Shown here: positions 1-7,885 of the stretch, piece by piece
How positions within the stretch are numbered: position 1 is the stretch's first letter
Layout: every line of letters starts with the position of its first letter
Assembly (NCBI GenBank): GCA_019456255.1
Contig: VRUG01000006.1
Coordinates: 34,062 to 98,061, forward strand
Reading direction: 5' to 3'
DNA from: Planctomycetota bacterium
Lineage (GTDB): Bacteria; Planctomycetota; Phycisphaerae; Sedimentisphaerales; Anaerobacaceae
DNA: 64,000 nucleotides
Notes under the pieces: model-generated
The model's database searches: none
Told to the model about the DNA's origin: nothing
What the model saw: only the letters and a program-made list of their open reading frames with translations
Position numbers and translations under genes: made by a program

Positions 1-206
1 ATGAGAGGCGACTTGCCATGGCAGCTAATAAATGGACAAGATTCTTAAGATACCCATTGAACATAGCCAGAATAATAGAAAAAATTATTAGCGGAGCATA
101 TTGGGAAAAAATGCCTCTGGTGTATTCAGTTTACGACTCTACAGACTCTGTTAAACGCAGAGAATTCAGGGTTCAGCGAGCGTCTTTCAGATGGCCAACT
201 GAGTAG
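1..206 (+). CDS. 3' end of an upstream gene (partial, unidentified)
   Basis: The frame is open from the left edge to a TGA-free end at a TAG stop at 204-206; the first in-frame ATG is at 18, but the five codons before it are also open, so this is more likely the tail of a gene that begins outside the window than a 62-residue protein. The visible part is basic and contains one moderately hydrophobic stretch (around RFLRYPLNIARIIEKI). It ends 70 bases before a polysaccharide polymerase-like gene on the same strand, so a glycosyltransferase or similar surface-polysaccharide enzyme is a reasonable guess, but no family motif is visible. A second very short open frame (1-48) also touches the edge. 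Confidence 0.4.
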   Translation, partial: ERRLAMAANKWTRFLRYPLNIARIIEKIISGAYWEKMPLVYSVYDSTDSVKRREFRVQRASFRWPTE

Positions 207-276
207 AAGTCAATAAAAGTAGCAATTCCAAATGTGTTAATTATTATGATGTTAAATATTAAATTCTTATATTTAT

Positions 277-1563
277 ATGTTGTATAGAAACAAGATCATT
301 AATGCTGATGCCACTACGGCATTGTGTTTAACTTGTGGATTCCACCTGCTTATCTTGTACGGATGTATAATGAGCATATTCGATAATCCTCATGGAGTGT
401 CGTTCGTAAAAATCTGTGCAGGTGGCTTGATATTATGTTCAGGAATTATGTTTTCATATGCATCCATCAAGCAGATAGTGATTCGCCGTCATTTCATTTA
501 TCATTCAGCATTACGGCTTGTGGTTACTCTTACTGTTTTTTGGGGCATATTAACATGCTTGCGCAGCATTAGTTCAGATATGCAAGACCTGCGGACATTG
601 TTTGCCAACCCATTTGTTGGTGGTTGGCCATGGGTTATCCCGATAGTTTTTTTCTGTGCATCAAATCACACTGTTTGGAAATATCTGAATAGAATTTTTA
701 TTCAGCATCTATATTTTGGCTTGGCTATTGTACCAATACTGCTGATCATCAATCCAGAACTGACTATCAAATATATACGATCAGATTTCAGTATTTTTTA
801 CTGTTGTGGTTTTCTATTATTGACATTTTCGTTCCAATCTAAAAAAGTTAAAATTATGACAGTAATTGCAACTCTTGTCTGGTTGCTCGGAACGGTTCTT
901 CATGGGCAAAGAGTTTATATATTAAGAATCATCTATTATATTGTTGCTTCTAGTTTCATATTTGTCTTTATGCAAAGGAAGACTTTTGGCAAAACTGTCA
1001 AACTTGTATCATTGTTTGTTGTGGTCGCTAGCTTGTTTTCCTTCTTTTTACCTGTTTTAATGAAATCTGAATTGGTAAGAGAAAAAGTCGACTATCTTGA
1101 GAATCGAATCTTTGCGGATACTCGTTCAGACGTTATTAATGATTATTTTGATGCCGTAAAGGGATTTGATAGGATAGTTGGCCTGGGCGCCTTGGGTAGG
1201 TTTTGGAGTCCTTATTTTTACAAGCGGTTTCTTGTCGAGGGTTACGATACTGATGTCGATAGTCCCATGCGATCAACCATTGAAAGTGGGTATTTACATA
1301 TCATCCTTAAATCTGGGTATGTAATGTTGGTCTTGGTCCTTTTGCTTGCGATTCGTGCTGCAATTATGGGTGTTTGCTACCCTAAGAATATTTTGCTTTT
1401 AACATGCGGGCTAATAATCATATGTCGTCTAGTTGCCATGATTCCATCGCTAGCTCCTTCATTTTCACCTGGGTATGTGGTTTTTTGGATTTCTATCGCA
1501 ACCTGCCTGAATAAAAACATTAAAAATATATCTAACGAAGAGATGTCATCTTTTTTTAAATAA
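277..1563 (+). CDS. O-antigen ligase/polymerase-like membrane protein
   Basis: A 428-residue protein made of about ten to eleven hydrophobic segments with one larger polar loop in the C-terminal half (about residues 265-345), the layout of the O-antigen ligase/Wzy polymerase families, which join or polymerise lipid-linked sugar repeats on the outer face of the inner membrane. The loop carries several Arg and Asp residues (for example around LENRIFADTRSD) followed by GLGALGRFW, as seen in Wzy-like loops. No strong ribosome-binding site precedes the ATG at 277. Gene order (polymerase, GT9, GT26) supports a role in surface polysaccharide assembly. The region is AT-rich by eye relative to the rest of the window, common for polysaccharide loci that move between strains. 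The exact substrate cannot be told. Confidence 0.6.
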   Translation: MLYRNKIINADATTALCLTCGFHLLILYGCIMSIFDNPHGVSFVKICAGGLILCSGIMFSYASIKQIVIRRHFIYHSALRLVVTLTVFWGILTCLRSISSDMQDLRTLFANPFVGGWPWVIPIVFFCASNHTVWKYLNRIFIQHLYFGLAIVPILLIINPELTIKYIRSDFSIFYCCGFLLLTFSFQSKKVKIMTVIATLVWLLGTVLHGQRVYILRIIYYIVASSFIFVFMQRKTFGKTVKLVSLFVVVASLFSFFLPVLMKSELVREKVDYLENRIFADTRSDVINDYFDAVKGFDRIVGLGALGRFWSPYFYKRFLVEGYDTDVDSPMRSTIESGYLHIILKSGYVMLVLVLLLAIRAAIMGVCYPKNILLLTCGLIIICRLVAMIPSLAPSFSPGYVVFWISIATCLNKNIKNISNEEMSSFFK

Positions 1564-1578
1564 GGGTAGCAAAAAAAC

Positions 1579-2706
1579 ATGAGTGCAATTGATCTGAACA
1601 ATATTAACCGAGTACTTGTAGTTCGTTTGGATGATATTGGAGATATGGTTCTTACTACACCATTTATCAGAGAATTACGAAGGAACTTGCCTAATGCATG
1701 GATCACACTCATTGTAAGCGAAACTGTTTTCAATATGGTTGAGCTTTGTCCATATGTGGATGAAATCTTAAAGGTCAATTGTAAAGCAAGATGTCTTACT
1801 GATTGCGTAAGAAATTTTATAAATGCAATAAGATTTAGAAAACATTTTTGTAACTCTGAAAGTTATGATTTAGCAATTGCTCCACGGTGGGATGTCGATT
1901 TACATGGTGCTTCTATTTTAGCATATTCCAGTAAAGCGACTCATAGAATAGGGTATTCACGAAAGGTCAAAAGATCAAAGAAGTTTTTAAATTGGGGACT
2001 TGATTATTGTTTTACAGACTTGTTATATGACAATAAGTTAAAACATGAAGTTGAACGCAATCTTTCAATAATTAATTTTTTGGGGGGCGAGGTAAAGACA
2101 AAAAAACTTGAATTGTGGTTGGGATCAGAAGACATATCATTTGCAAAGCAGCAATTGAGTGGTTTTAGAAATAAATTTTGTATAGGCATTGGCATAGGTG
2201 CGGGACATAGAAGAAGAATATGGCCAGTTACCAATTTTATCGAGTTGGCTTTAAAATGCAAAGATACATATGGCGCAAAATTTGTGCTTGTTGGGGGACC
2301 CGAAGACGAAGAAAAAGGAAAACAATTTAGTGCACAATTAGGTGAGGGAGTAATAGATTTTACAGGTAAAACCACATTACGCCAAACAGTTGCTTTACTA
2401 AAATACTGTGATTTGCTTGTAGGCAATGACACAGGTTCAAAGCATATTGCAGCAGCAATGGAGGTGCCTGTTGTTGAAATTACACCTCACCCATTTTCAG
2501 GTGACCCTTCTCGCAATATGTCACCAAAACGCTTTGGGGCATGGGGAGTAAAACATATAGTCGTCCAACCCAACAAGGCTCTATCACCATGTTCAGAAAC
2601 GTGCAGGGCACAAGAGAGCCATTGTATCCGAAGCGTAAAAGTTGAATCGGTGTATAAAGCTATTGGGAAATTATTATCCGATCATGAAAAGGCGATTGCA
2701 TTATGA
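1579..2706 (+). CDS. Glycosyltransferase family 9 (heptosyltransferase-like)
   Basis: A 375-residue protein of the ADP-heptose:LPS heptosyltransferase family. The N-terminus has the family signature VLVVRLDDIGDMVLTTPFIR (residues about 12-31), and the nucleotide-sugar site is seen as GIGAGHRRRIWP near residue 207 and LLVGNDTGSKHIAAAMEVP near residue 277, where the D-T-G-S-x-H pattern is diagnostic. It should act on the cytoplasmic side, adding a sugar to a lipid or core-oligosaccharide acceptor. It starts 15 bases after the polymerase-like gene and its last four bases (ATGA) overlap the start of the next gene, so the three are probably one transcript. Donor and acceptor sugars are not predictable from sequence alone. 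Confidence 0.85.
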   Translation: MSAIDLNNINRVLVVRLDDIGDMVLTTPFIRELRRNLPNAWITLIVSETVFNMVELCPYVDEILKVNCKARCLTDCVRNFINAIRFRKHFCNSESYDLAIAPRWDVDLHGASILAYSSKATHRIGYSRKVKRSKKFLNWGLDYCFTDLLYDNKLKHEVERNLSIINFLGGEVKTKKLELWLGSEDISFAKQQLSGFRNKFCIGIGIGAGHRRRIWPVTNFIELALKCKDTYGAKFVLVGGPEDEEKGKQFSAQLGEGVIDFTGKTTLRQTVALLKYCDLLVGNDTGSKHIAAAMEVPVVEITPHPFSGDPSRNMSPKRFGAWGVKHIVVQPNKALSPCSETCRAQESHCIRSVKVESVYKAIGKLLSDHEKAIAL

Positions 2707-3458
2707 GCAAGGCAGGTTGTTTTAACATCTTAGGTGTATGTTTTGATCTTATTGGCTATCCGTCAGTTATGCAGCAGATTTTTGATTGGAAAGAACAAGA
2801 ATTACACAAAATCATCACCATAACTAATCCGCATAGCGTGATACTGTGTTGTAATGATGAGCAAATGCAAAAGGCGACAAACTCGGCAGCACTTACCTTG
2901 CCAGATGGTATTGGGATCATCCTTGCTGCAAAAATCCTTGGCTATGCTCATCACGGCCGGGTTTCAGGTCCAGACCTGATGTTAAAATGTTGTGAGAAGG
3001 GAATCGAAAAGAATTACCGTCACTTTTTTTATGGTGGGGCACAAGGTATCGCTGAGAAACTTGCAGAAAGACTTTCAGATAAATATCCCGGCTTGCAGAT
3101 AGCTGGCACTTATTCTCCACCATTTCGTCAGTTGAGTGAACAGGAAGATGCAGAAATCGTCGATTTGATAAATTCAGCCAGCCCAGATATTCTTTGGGTT
3201 GGTCTGGGCGCTCCCAAGCAGGAAAAATGGATGTCAGGGCATGTTGGTCGCATTAAAGCCGCTGCCATGATAGGAGTAGGGGCCGCTTTTGATTTTCATT
3301 CAGGCAATATAAAACGCGCACCTCAATGGCTGCAAAATTGTCATCTTGAATGGCTGCACAGATTACTGGCCAATCCTATGCGAATGTGGCAGCGTTATCT
3401 TGTTAACGGCCCTATCTTTCTTGCTAAAGTGATTGCGCAAAAAGTCTTCCATTTCTAA
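2703..3458 (+). CDS. WecG/TagA/CpsF-family glycosyltransferase (GT26)
   Basis: A 251-residue soluble glycosyltransferase of the GT26 family, which transfers ManNAc(A) or similar sugars to undecaprenyl-pyrophosphate-linked acceptors. Characteristic blocks are visible: NPHSVILCC near residue 42, LPDGIGIILAAKILG near 68, GGAQGIAEKLAERL near 108 and WVGLGAPKQEKWM near 166. Length fits the family (about 240-260). Its start overlaps the GT9 stop by four bases (ATGA), indicating translational coupling. It is the last gene of the polysaccharide group; a hairpin element begins 20 bases after its stop and an intrinsic terminator follows. Confidence 0.88.
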   Translation: MSKAGCFNILGVCFDLIGYPSVMQQIFDWKEQELHKIITITNPHSVILCCNDEQMQKATNSAALTLPDGIGIILAAKILGYAHHGRVSGPDLMLKCCEKGIEKNYRHFFYGGAQGIAEKLAERLSDKYPGLQIAGTYSPPFRQLSEQEDAEIVDLINSASPDILWVGLGAPKQEKWMSGHVGRIKAAAMIGVGAAFDFHSGNIKRAPQWLQNCHLEWLHRLLANPMRMWQRYLVNGPIFLAKVIAQKVFHF

Positions 3459-3477
3459 GACTGAAATAATTAAAAAA

Positions 3478-3546
3478 GCTTACGAGTACAAGCCAAGATG
3501 GCAGTGGTGCCATCACAGGCTTATTGCTGAATATTTGGTCGTAAGC
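3478..3546 (+). ncRNA. Nested hairpin element, possible structured RNA
   Basis: Two nested inverted repeats are visible. The outer pair is GCTTACGA (3478-3485) with TCGTAAGC (3539-3546), eight perfect base pairs. Inside it lies AAGCC (3490-3494) pairing with GGCTT (3518-3522), followed by an AA/ACA internal loop and GATGGCA (3497-3503) pairing with TGCCATC (3508-3514) around a GTGG tetraloop. A 16-base unpaired strand (3523-3538) remains on the 3' side. No U-tract follows, so this is not itself an intrinsic terminator; a real terminator is 50 bases further on. It starts 20 bases after the GT26 stop. It matches no riboswitch class I could recall. It could be a 3'-UTR element, a small RNA or a leader structure for the downstream lipid-transport operon. 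Confidence 0.45.
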
Positions 3547-3595
3547 AGACATAAGGTTTCCATTCGACATCTGTAATGATTACGTCACTAGTATT

Positions 3596-3627
3596 AAGCC
3601 TTGAGGGTAAGCCTCAGGGCTTTTTTT
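3596..3627 (+). terminator. Intrinsic terminator
   Basis: AAGCCTTGAGG (3596-3606) pairs with CCTCAGGGCTT (3612-3622), an 11-bp stem with one G-T wobble, a five-base loop (GTAAG) and a run of seven T (3621-3627). This is a classic Rho-independent terminator for plus-strand transcription, closing the polysaccharide genes or the structured element at 3478-3546. Confidence 0.8.
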
Positions 3628-3687
3628 ATGGGTTTGAGCACGATATGAGTATATGGGGTCATTTTTTTGAAAGGAGAAGATAAAAGT

Positions 3688-3715
3688 TTGATTTTTAAGG
3701 TGAGCTTGGTATCCT
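3688..3715 (+). promoter_or_regulatory. Weak candidate promoter for the MlaC-RND-MlaA operon
   Basis: TTGATT (3688-3693), a 16-base spacer and TATCCT (3710-3715) resemble a housekeeping promoter, four of six matches in each box. It lies between the terminator at 3596-3627 and the MlaC-like start at 3817. The rest of 3628-3816 shows no gene; other TTGACA-like words there lack a suitable -10. Confidence 0.25.
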
Positions 3716-3816
3716 ATTGGGAAGGTGTTTTGGCCGAATAGCAAAGTTGACATGAATGGAATGATGTCGGTGCAGGATTGCCGCTTTGACAACACAAATG
3801 ATTTAATGGGTAGATT

Positions 3817-4404
3817 ATGAAAAACCTTTGGTGCGTTCTTCTGTTTTTGCTGGTGGTGTCTCATGCAGTCGCTGGAGATGACTGGGACCCTAACGAGGCC
3901 GAAGAGTTATTGCAGACTAAGTGGGATGTCATAGCATCGGTTTTGCGGAATAAGGATCTTGACCAAAAGGCAAAAGCGTCGCAAATCGATAAAATCATTG
4001 ACCCAATCTTCGATTTCGCACTGATGGGTAAACTCGCGTTGGGCAGAAAACACTGGCCCAAATTGACGTTGGAAGAACGTGAGAAATTTACCCAACTCTT
4101 TACCAAAAGGCTTAAGGTCTCGTATACAGAAAAAATAAAACTCTATACTGATGAAAAAGCTATTCTCAAGCCGGCAATTCAAAAGAAGAAGGCTGTTCAC
4201 ATCCCAATGGAGTTGATAGGCAAGGAAAAAAAGGTAGTGATATTATACAAACTTCACCATAGGGACAAATATTGGAAAATCTATGACGTGGAAATACAGG
4301 GAGTTAGCATTCTTTTGACCTATCGGTCGCAGTTTGATGACATCCTCAGCCATAGCTCAGTTGGGGATCTACTTTCTCAGCTGGAGGAATCACAAACTCG
4401 TTAA
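3817..4404 (+). CDS. MlaC/Ttg2D-like phospholipid-binding periplasmic protein
   Basis: A 195-residue protein with a signal peptide (hydrophobic residues 4-19, probable cleavage after SHAVA near residue 19), followed by an MlaC/toluene-tolerance (Ttg2D, HpnM-like) domain. Family features are the early helix with KWDVIASVLRNKDLDQKAKASQIDKI, then FDFALMGKLALGRKHWPKLT and the FTQLFTKRLKVSYTEKI segment, and the C-terminal beta region ending in GVSILLTYRSQFDDIL. MlaC proteins carry phospholipids through the periplasm between inner and outer membrane. The next genes encode an RND protein (11 or 29 bases on) and an MlaA-like protein; no MlaD/E/F ABC components are in the window, so this MlaC probably works with the RND pump, as HpnM does with HpnN in hopanoid producers. 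The partner assignment is inference. Confidence 0.8.
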   Translation: MKNLWCVLLFLLVVSHAVAGDDWDPNEAEELLQTKWDVIASVLRNKDLDQKAKASQIDKIIDPIFDFALMGKLALGRKHWPKLTLEEREKFTQLFTKRLKVSYTEKIKLYTDEKAILKPAIQKKKAVHIPMELIGKEKKVVILYKLHHRDKYWKIYDVEIQGVSILLTYRSQFDDILSHSSVGDLLSQLEESQTR

Positions 4405-4433
4405 TTCGCAATTTATTGAACTGGACCAATATT

Positions 4434-6938
4434 ATGGCGGAAGGCTACTCATTGACCCAATCTTTTTTTAGCCGGGTAGTTCTGAAACATCCATGGATAG
4501 TTATCCTTTGCATTCTGGCAGTGGTTAGTTTTCTTTCTTTCAAGGCAAGAGACTTCAGGCTTGACGCTTCTGCTGAAACGCTGGTTTTGGAGAATGACCA
4601 GGACCTAAAATACTCGCGTATGATTAGTTCACGTTATGGTCAGCGTGATTTTCTTGTCATAACATACACTCCCAAAGATGACCTGTTTTCTGAAAAAAAT
4701 CTGGCTATCTTAAGTCAACTGCAAGAGGAGCTGGTTTCTTTAGAATCTGTCTCATCGACGCTTTGCATTTTGGATGTTCCTTTGTTGGAAAGTCCTCCGG
4801 TCTCACTAAAGGAGCTTACGGCAGAGCTTCCTACTCTGCGTTCTCCGGGAGTTGATATGGATTTGGCCAGAATTGAACTGCGTCAGAGCCCCCTCTATCA
4901 AAATCTGCTGCTTAGCCCGAATTCTCAGACTACGACTCTTTTTATTAATTTTCCAAACAATGTGGTCTATCACGATTTGATAGAGAATCGCGACTGGTTG
5001 CGCCAGAAGAAAGCGTCCGGTTCGCTGAGCCGGCAAGAGAATGACGAACTGAAGCGTCTGGTCAAGGACTTGCGGCAACACAGATACGAAAAGAGATTAC
5101 AGCGACATCAGGATATTTTTGCGATAAAGTCCGTCATTGAAAAATATCGCAGTGACGCGGAGATATTTCTCGGCGGCACGAGTATGGTCGCTGACAATAT
5201 GATCAGCTATATCAAGAATGACTTGAAGGTGTTTGGCTCCGGTGCACTATTCTTTTTGGTAGTTATGCTTGGCATGATTTTTCGCAGAAAGCGTTGGATA
5301 TTTCTGTCTATACTGTGCTGCATAGTTTCGATTGTCTGCATGATTGGTTTATTGGGGTGGTTTGGTTGGGAAGTAACAGTTATCTCTTCGAATTTCATTT
5401 CTTTACAGCTGATATTGACTCTGGCTATTGTAATTCACCTGATAGTACGGTACAAGGAGATGCTATTTCAAAATCCTCAAGTTTCTAATCATCAGTTAAT
5501 TCTTGATACCCTGCGGCTTAAAATAAAACCCTGTGTTTATGCAGCTCTGACGACAATCGCCGGCTTTAGCTCTTTAGTGTTTTCTAATATTTTACCTGTT
5601 CGCACGTTTGGGTGGATGATGATAGCGGGTTTAATAGTATCGATGATAGTGACCTTTCTGCTTTTTCCTGTTGTTCTGATATTGATACCCAAAGAAACCC
5701 CAGTTGTTAGAGGGAGGCGGCGTTTACACTTAACAGAATTTCTGGCAAGATTTACGCAAAATCACGGCATAGTGATTATGTGTGTCAGCGGCGTGGTTCT
5801 TATCGCCAGCATTATTGGTATCTTGAAGTTAGAGGTTGAAAACTCCTTTATTGATTACTTCAAAAAGAGTACGGAAATTCACCGTGGTATGAAAGTGATA
5901 GACCAATATCTTGGTGGTACAACTCCATTTGATGTAATCGTTGATTTTGATATTCATGGAGGATTGTCGGCTGATACATCGCCAGCCGCCGAAGCAACTG
6001 ACGAGATATTCGATGAATTTGATGAATTCGACGAGGAGATGACTGCAGATAAATACTGGTTTACTTCAGAAAAGATGAAACTCGTCAAAGCTGCGGATAG
6101 ATATATTGACAGTCTGCCTGAAACTGGCAAAGTATTGTCATTAGCAACTATGTTGAGTGTCGCAGAAAAGTTGAAAGGTGATAAGCCTTTGGAGAGTTTT
6201 GAATTAGCTCTGCTGTATAGTGAAATTCCGGAGAAATTCAAGGCTTTGCTGATTGATCCGTATGTCTCGGTAGAACATAATCAGGTCCGGTTTTGGGTCC
6301 GAGTCCGAGATTCTGAGAAGAGTCTACGTCGCAATGAATTACTTAAAAAGATACGGACAGAGCTGCCTATTGTAATGGGAGTTGATAAGGAACAAATTCA
6401 TCTTGCCGGTTTGCTGGTTCTGTATAACAACATGCTGCAAAGTTTGTTTAGTTCCCAGATATTAACCTTAGGCGTTACAGTGCTGGTGCTAACGGCGATG
6501 TTTTTAGTGCTGTTTAGGTCCTTAAAAATAGCTCTAATAGCCTTGCTTCCCAACTTGCTTCCTATCGCGGTTGTACTTGGGGTAATGGGCTGGCTCAATA
6601 TTCCGCTCGATATGATGACAATGACCATCGCGGCAATCGGTATAGGAATTGCTGTCGATGACACGATTCACTATATCCACAGATTCAAATATGAATTTCA
6701 AAAGGACCGTAAATATATACCTGCGATGCATCGATGTCACGGAAGCATTGGTCACGCAATGTATTATACATCGGCGACTATTATCATTGGTTTTGCCATT
6801 CTGGCGTTGTCGAATTTTGTTCCCAGCATTTATTTTGGTTTGCTGACGGGCTTAGCGATGTTTATCGCTTTTCTTGTCGCTCTTACTCTTTTGCCTCAGA
6901 TGCTGATTCTCATTAAACCTTTCGGCAAGGAGTCTTGA
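4434..6938 (+). CDS. MMPL/HpnN-like RND family lipid transporter
   Basis: An 834-residue inner-membrane RND protein of the MMPL/HpnN type. Layout: one transmembrane helix at about 20-40, a periplasmic domain to about 255, a five-helix sterol-sensing-like block at about 260-420, another helix near 440, a second periplasmic domain to about 660 and a final five-helix block. Paired TM motifs such as LTLAIVIHLIVRYKE and GIGIAVDDTIHYIHRFKYE fit RND proton-relay helices. An acidic stretch (DEIFDEFDEFDEEM, about 523-537) is unusual. I chose the ATG at 4434; a TTG at 4416 would add six residues, and neither has a strong ribosome-binding site. The family moves lipids (hopanoids, mycolate esters) or drugs; with MlaC- and MlaA-like neighbours, lipid export to the outer membrane is the likely role. 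Confidence 0.82.
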   Translation: MAEGYSLTQSFFSRVVLKHPWIVILCILAVVSFLSFKARDFRLDASAETLVLENDQDLKYSRMISSRYGQRDFLVITYTPKDDLFSEKNLAILSQLQEELVSLESVSSTLCILDVPLLESPPVSLKELTAELPTLRSPGVDMDLARIELRQSPLYQNLLLSPNSQTTTLFINFPNNVVYHDLIENRDWLRQKKASGSLSRQENDELKRLVKDLRQHRYEKRLQRHQDIFAIKSVIEKYRSDAEIFLGGTSMVADNMISYIKNDLKVFGSGALFFLVVMLGMIFRRKRWIFLSILCCIVSIVCMIGLLGWFGWEVTVISSNFISLQLILTLAIVIHLIVRYKEMLFQNPQVSNHQLILDTLRLKIKPCVYAALTTIAGFSSLVFSNILPVRTFGWMMIAGLIVSMIVTFLLFPVVLILIPKETPVVRGRRRLHLTEFLARFTQNHGIVIMCVSGVVLIASIIGILKLEVENSFIDYFKKSTEIHRGMKVIDQYLGGTTPFDVIVDFDIHGGLSADTSPAAEATDEIFDEFDEFDEEMTADKYWFTSEKMKLVKAADRYIDSLPETGKVLSLATMLSVAEKLKGDKPLESFELALLYSEIPEKFKALLIDPYVSVEHNQVRFWVRVRDSEKSLRRNELLKKIRTELPIVMGVDKEQIHLAGLLVLYNNMLQSLFSSQILTLGVTVLVLTAMFLVLFRSLKIALIALLPNLLPIAVVLGVMGWLNIPLDMMTMTIAAIGIGIAVDDTIHYIHRFKYEFQKDRKYIPAMHRCHGSIGHAMYYTSATIIIGFAILALSNFVPSIYFGLLTGLAMFIAFLVALTLLPQMLILIKPFGKES

Positions 6939-6961
6939 AAGTTGGAAAGGATTATGTTCGG

Positions 6962-7765
6962 ATGATATTAAGAGAATTAAAAACAATTGCAAAATCGAAT
7001 CACATGAAACTATTTGTTTTGTCTATGATGTTTTTGGTTATCGCGGGTTCTGGCTGCGGAGTTTCGCAGAAGAGCCCATCTAACCATGTTATGCAGGCTT
7101 CGGAGAATGGCGTCGATGAAGATTTTGACTTATTTGAAGAAGAGCTTGCTGAGCAGGCCGTTGAGATAGCCGACCCGCTGGAAGGATTGAATCGCTTAAT
7201 GTTCAATATTAATGATGTACTCTACTTCTGGGTTCTAAAACCCTGCGCCGAGGTTTATAAAGCGATTCTGCCAAAGGCGTCCAGAATCAGCGTGCATAAT
7301 TTTTTCCACAATCTCACCACGCCTGTCCGTTATGTCAATTGCCTGCTGCAGGGAAAAGGTAAATCTGCCGGCACGGAACTGGACCGGTTTTTAATCAACA
7401 GTACGGTAGGTATTCTGGGGTTTGGTGACCCTGCTTTGGACAAATGGAAAATAGAACCGGTTGAGGAGGACCTCGGCCAGACTTTGGCTGTGTGCGGGTA
7501 TGGTGACGGCTTCTATTTGGTTTTGCCGTTATTCGGGCCGTCAACATTGCGTGATTCAATTGGTATGATAGGTGATTTATTTCTCAATCCGGTTAGCTAT
7601 GTTGAGCCAGTAGAAGCCTCGGTTGGTGTGGCCTCTGTAAAGATTACGAACAAGTACTCATTTCATATCGGAGAGTACGAATTATTAAAGCAAGAGGCTC
7701 TGGATCCTTACGTGGCGATGAGAGAGATCTATATTCAATACCGAAGAAAACAAATCCAGGAATAG
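6962..7765 (+). CDS. MlaA/VacJ-like outer-membrane lipoprotein
   Basis: The domain matches MlaA (VacJ), the outer-membrane ring-shaped lipoprotein that removes mislocalised phospholipids: DPLEGLNRLMFNINDVLYFW, then NFFHNLTTPVRYVNCLLQGK, RFLINSTVGILGFGDPA, EDLGQTLAVCGYGDGFYLVLPLFGPSTLRD. A lipoprotein signal sequence ending in AGSGC follows the ATG at 7004. Three starts are possible: TTG at 6935 (overlapping the RND stop), ATG at 6962 with GGAAAGG 13 bases upstream, and ATG at 7004, which gives the neatest signal peptide. A Glu/Asp-rich linker (EDFDLFEEEL) separates the lipid anchor from the domain. It completes an MlaC-RND-MlaA set of overlapping or closely packed genes. Confidence 0.85.
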   Translation: MILRELKTIAKSNHMKLFVLSMMFLVIAGSGCGVSQKSPSNHVMQASENGVDEDFDLFEEELAEQAVEIADPLEGLNRLMFNINDVLYFWVLKPCAEVYKAILPKASRISVHNFFHNLTTPVRYVNCLLQGKGKSAGTELDRFLINSTVGILGFGDPALDKWKIEPVEEDLGQTLAVCGYGDGFYLVLPLFGPSTLRDSIGMIGDLFLNPVSYVEPVEASVGVASVKITNKYSFHIGEYELLKQEALDPYVAMREIYIQYRRKQIQE

Positions 7766-7885
7766 TTCGCTAATAACGCACCATGCGATTAATGCTCAAT
7801 TTCGTTTTAGACTTATCCGTCGCAGTTATTTATAATATACCAAGTCTATGGAATTGGATTTCATTTAAACTAAGAGAAAAAGCTT

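Noticed and set aside
3478..3546. Known riboswitch (GEMM c-di-GMP, fluoride, cobalamin and others)
   Set aside because: None of the consensus words of these classes that I know are present; kept only as an unassigned structured element.
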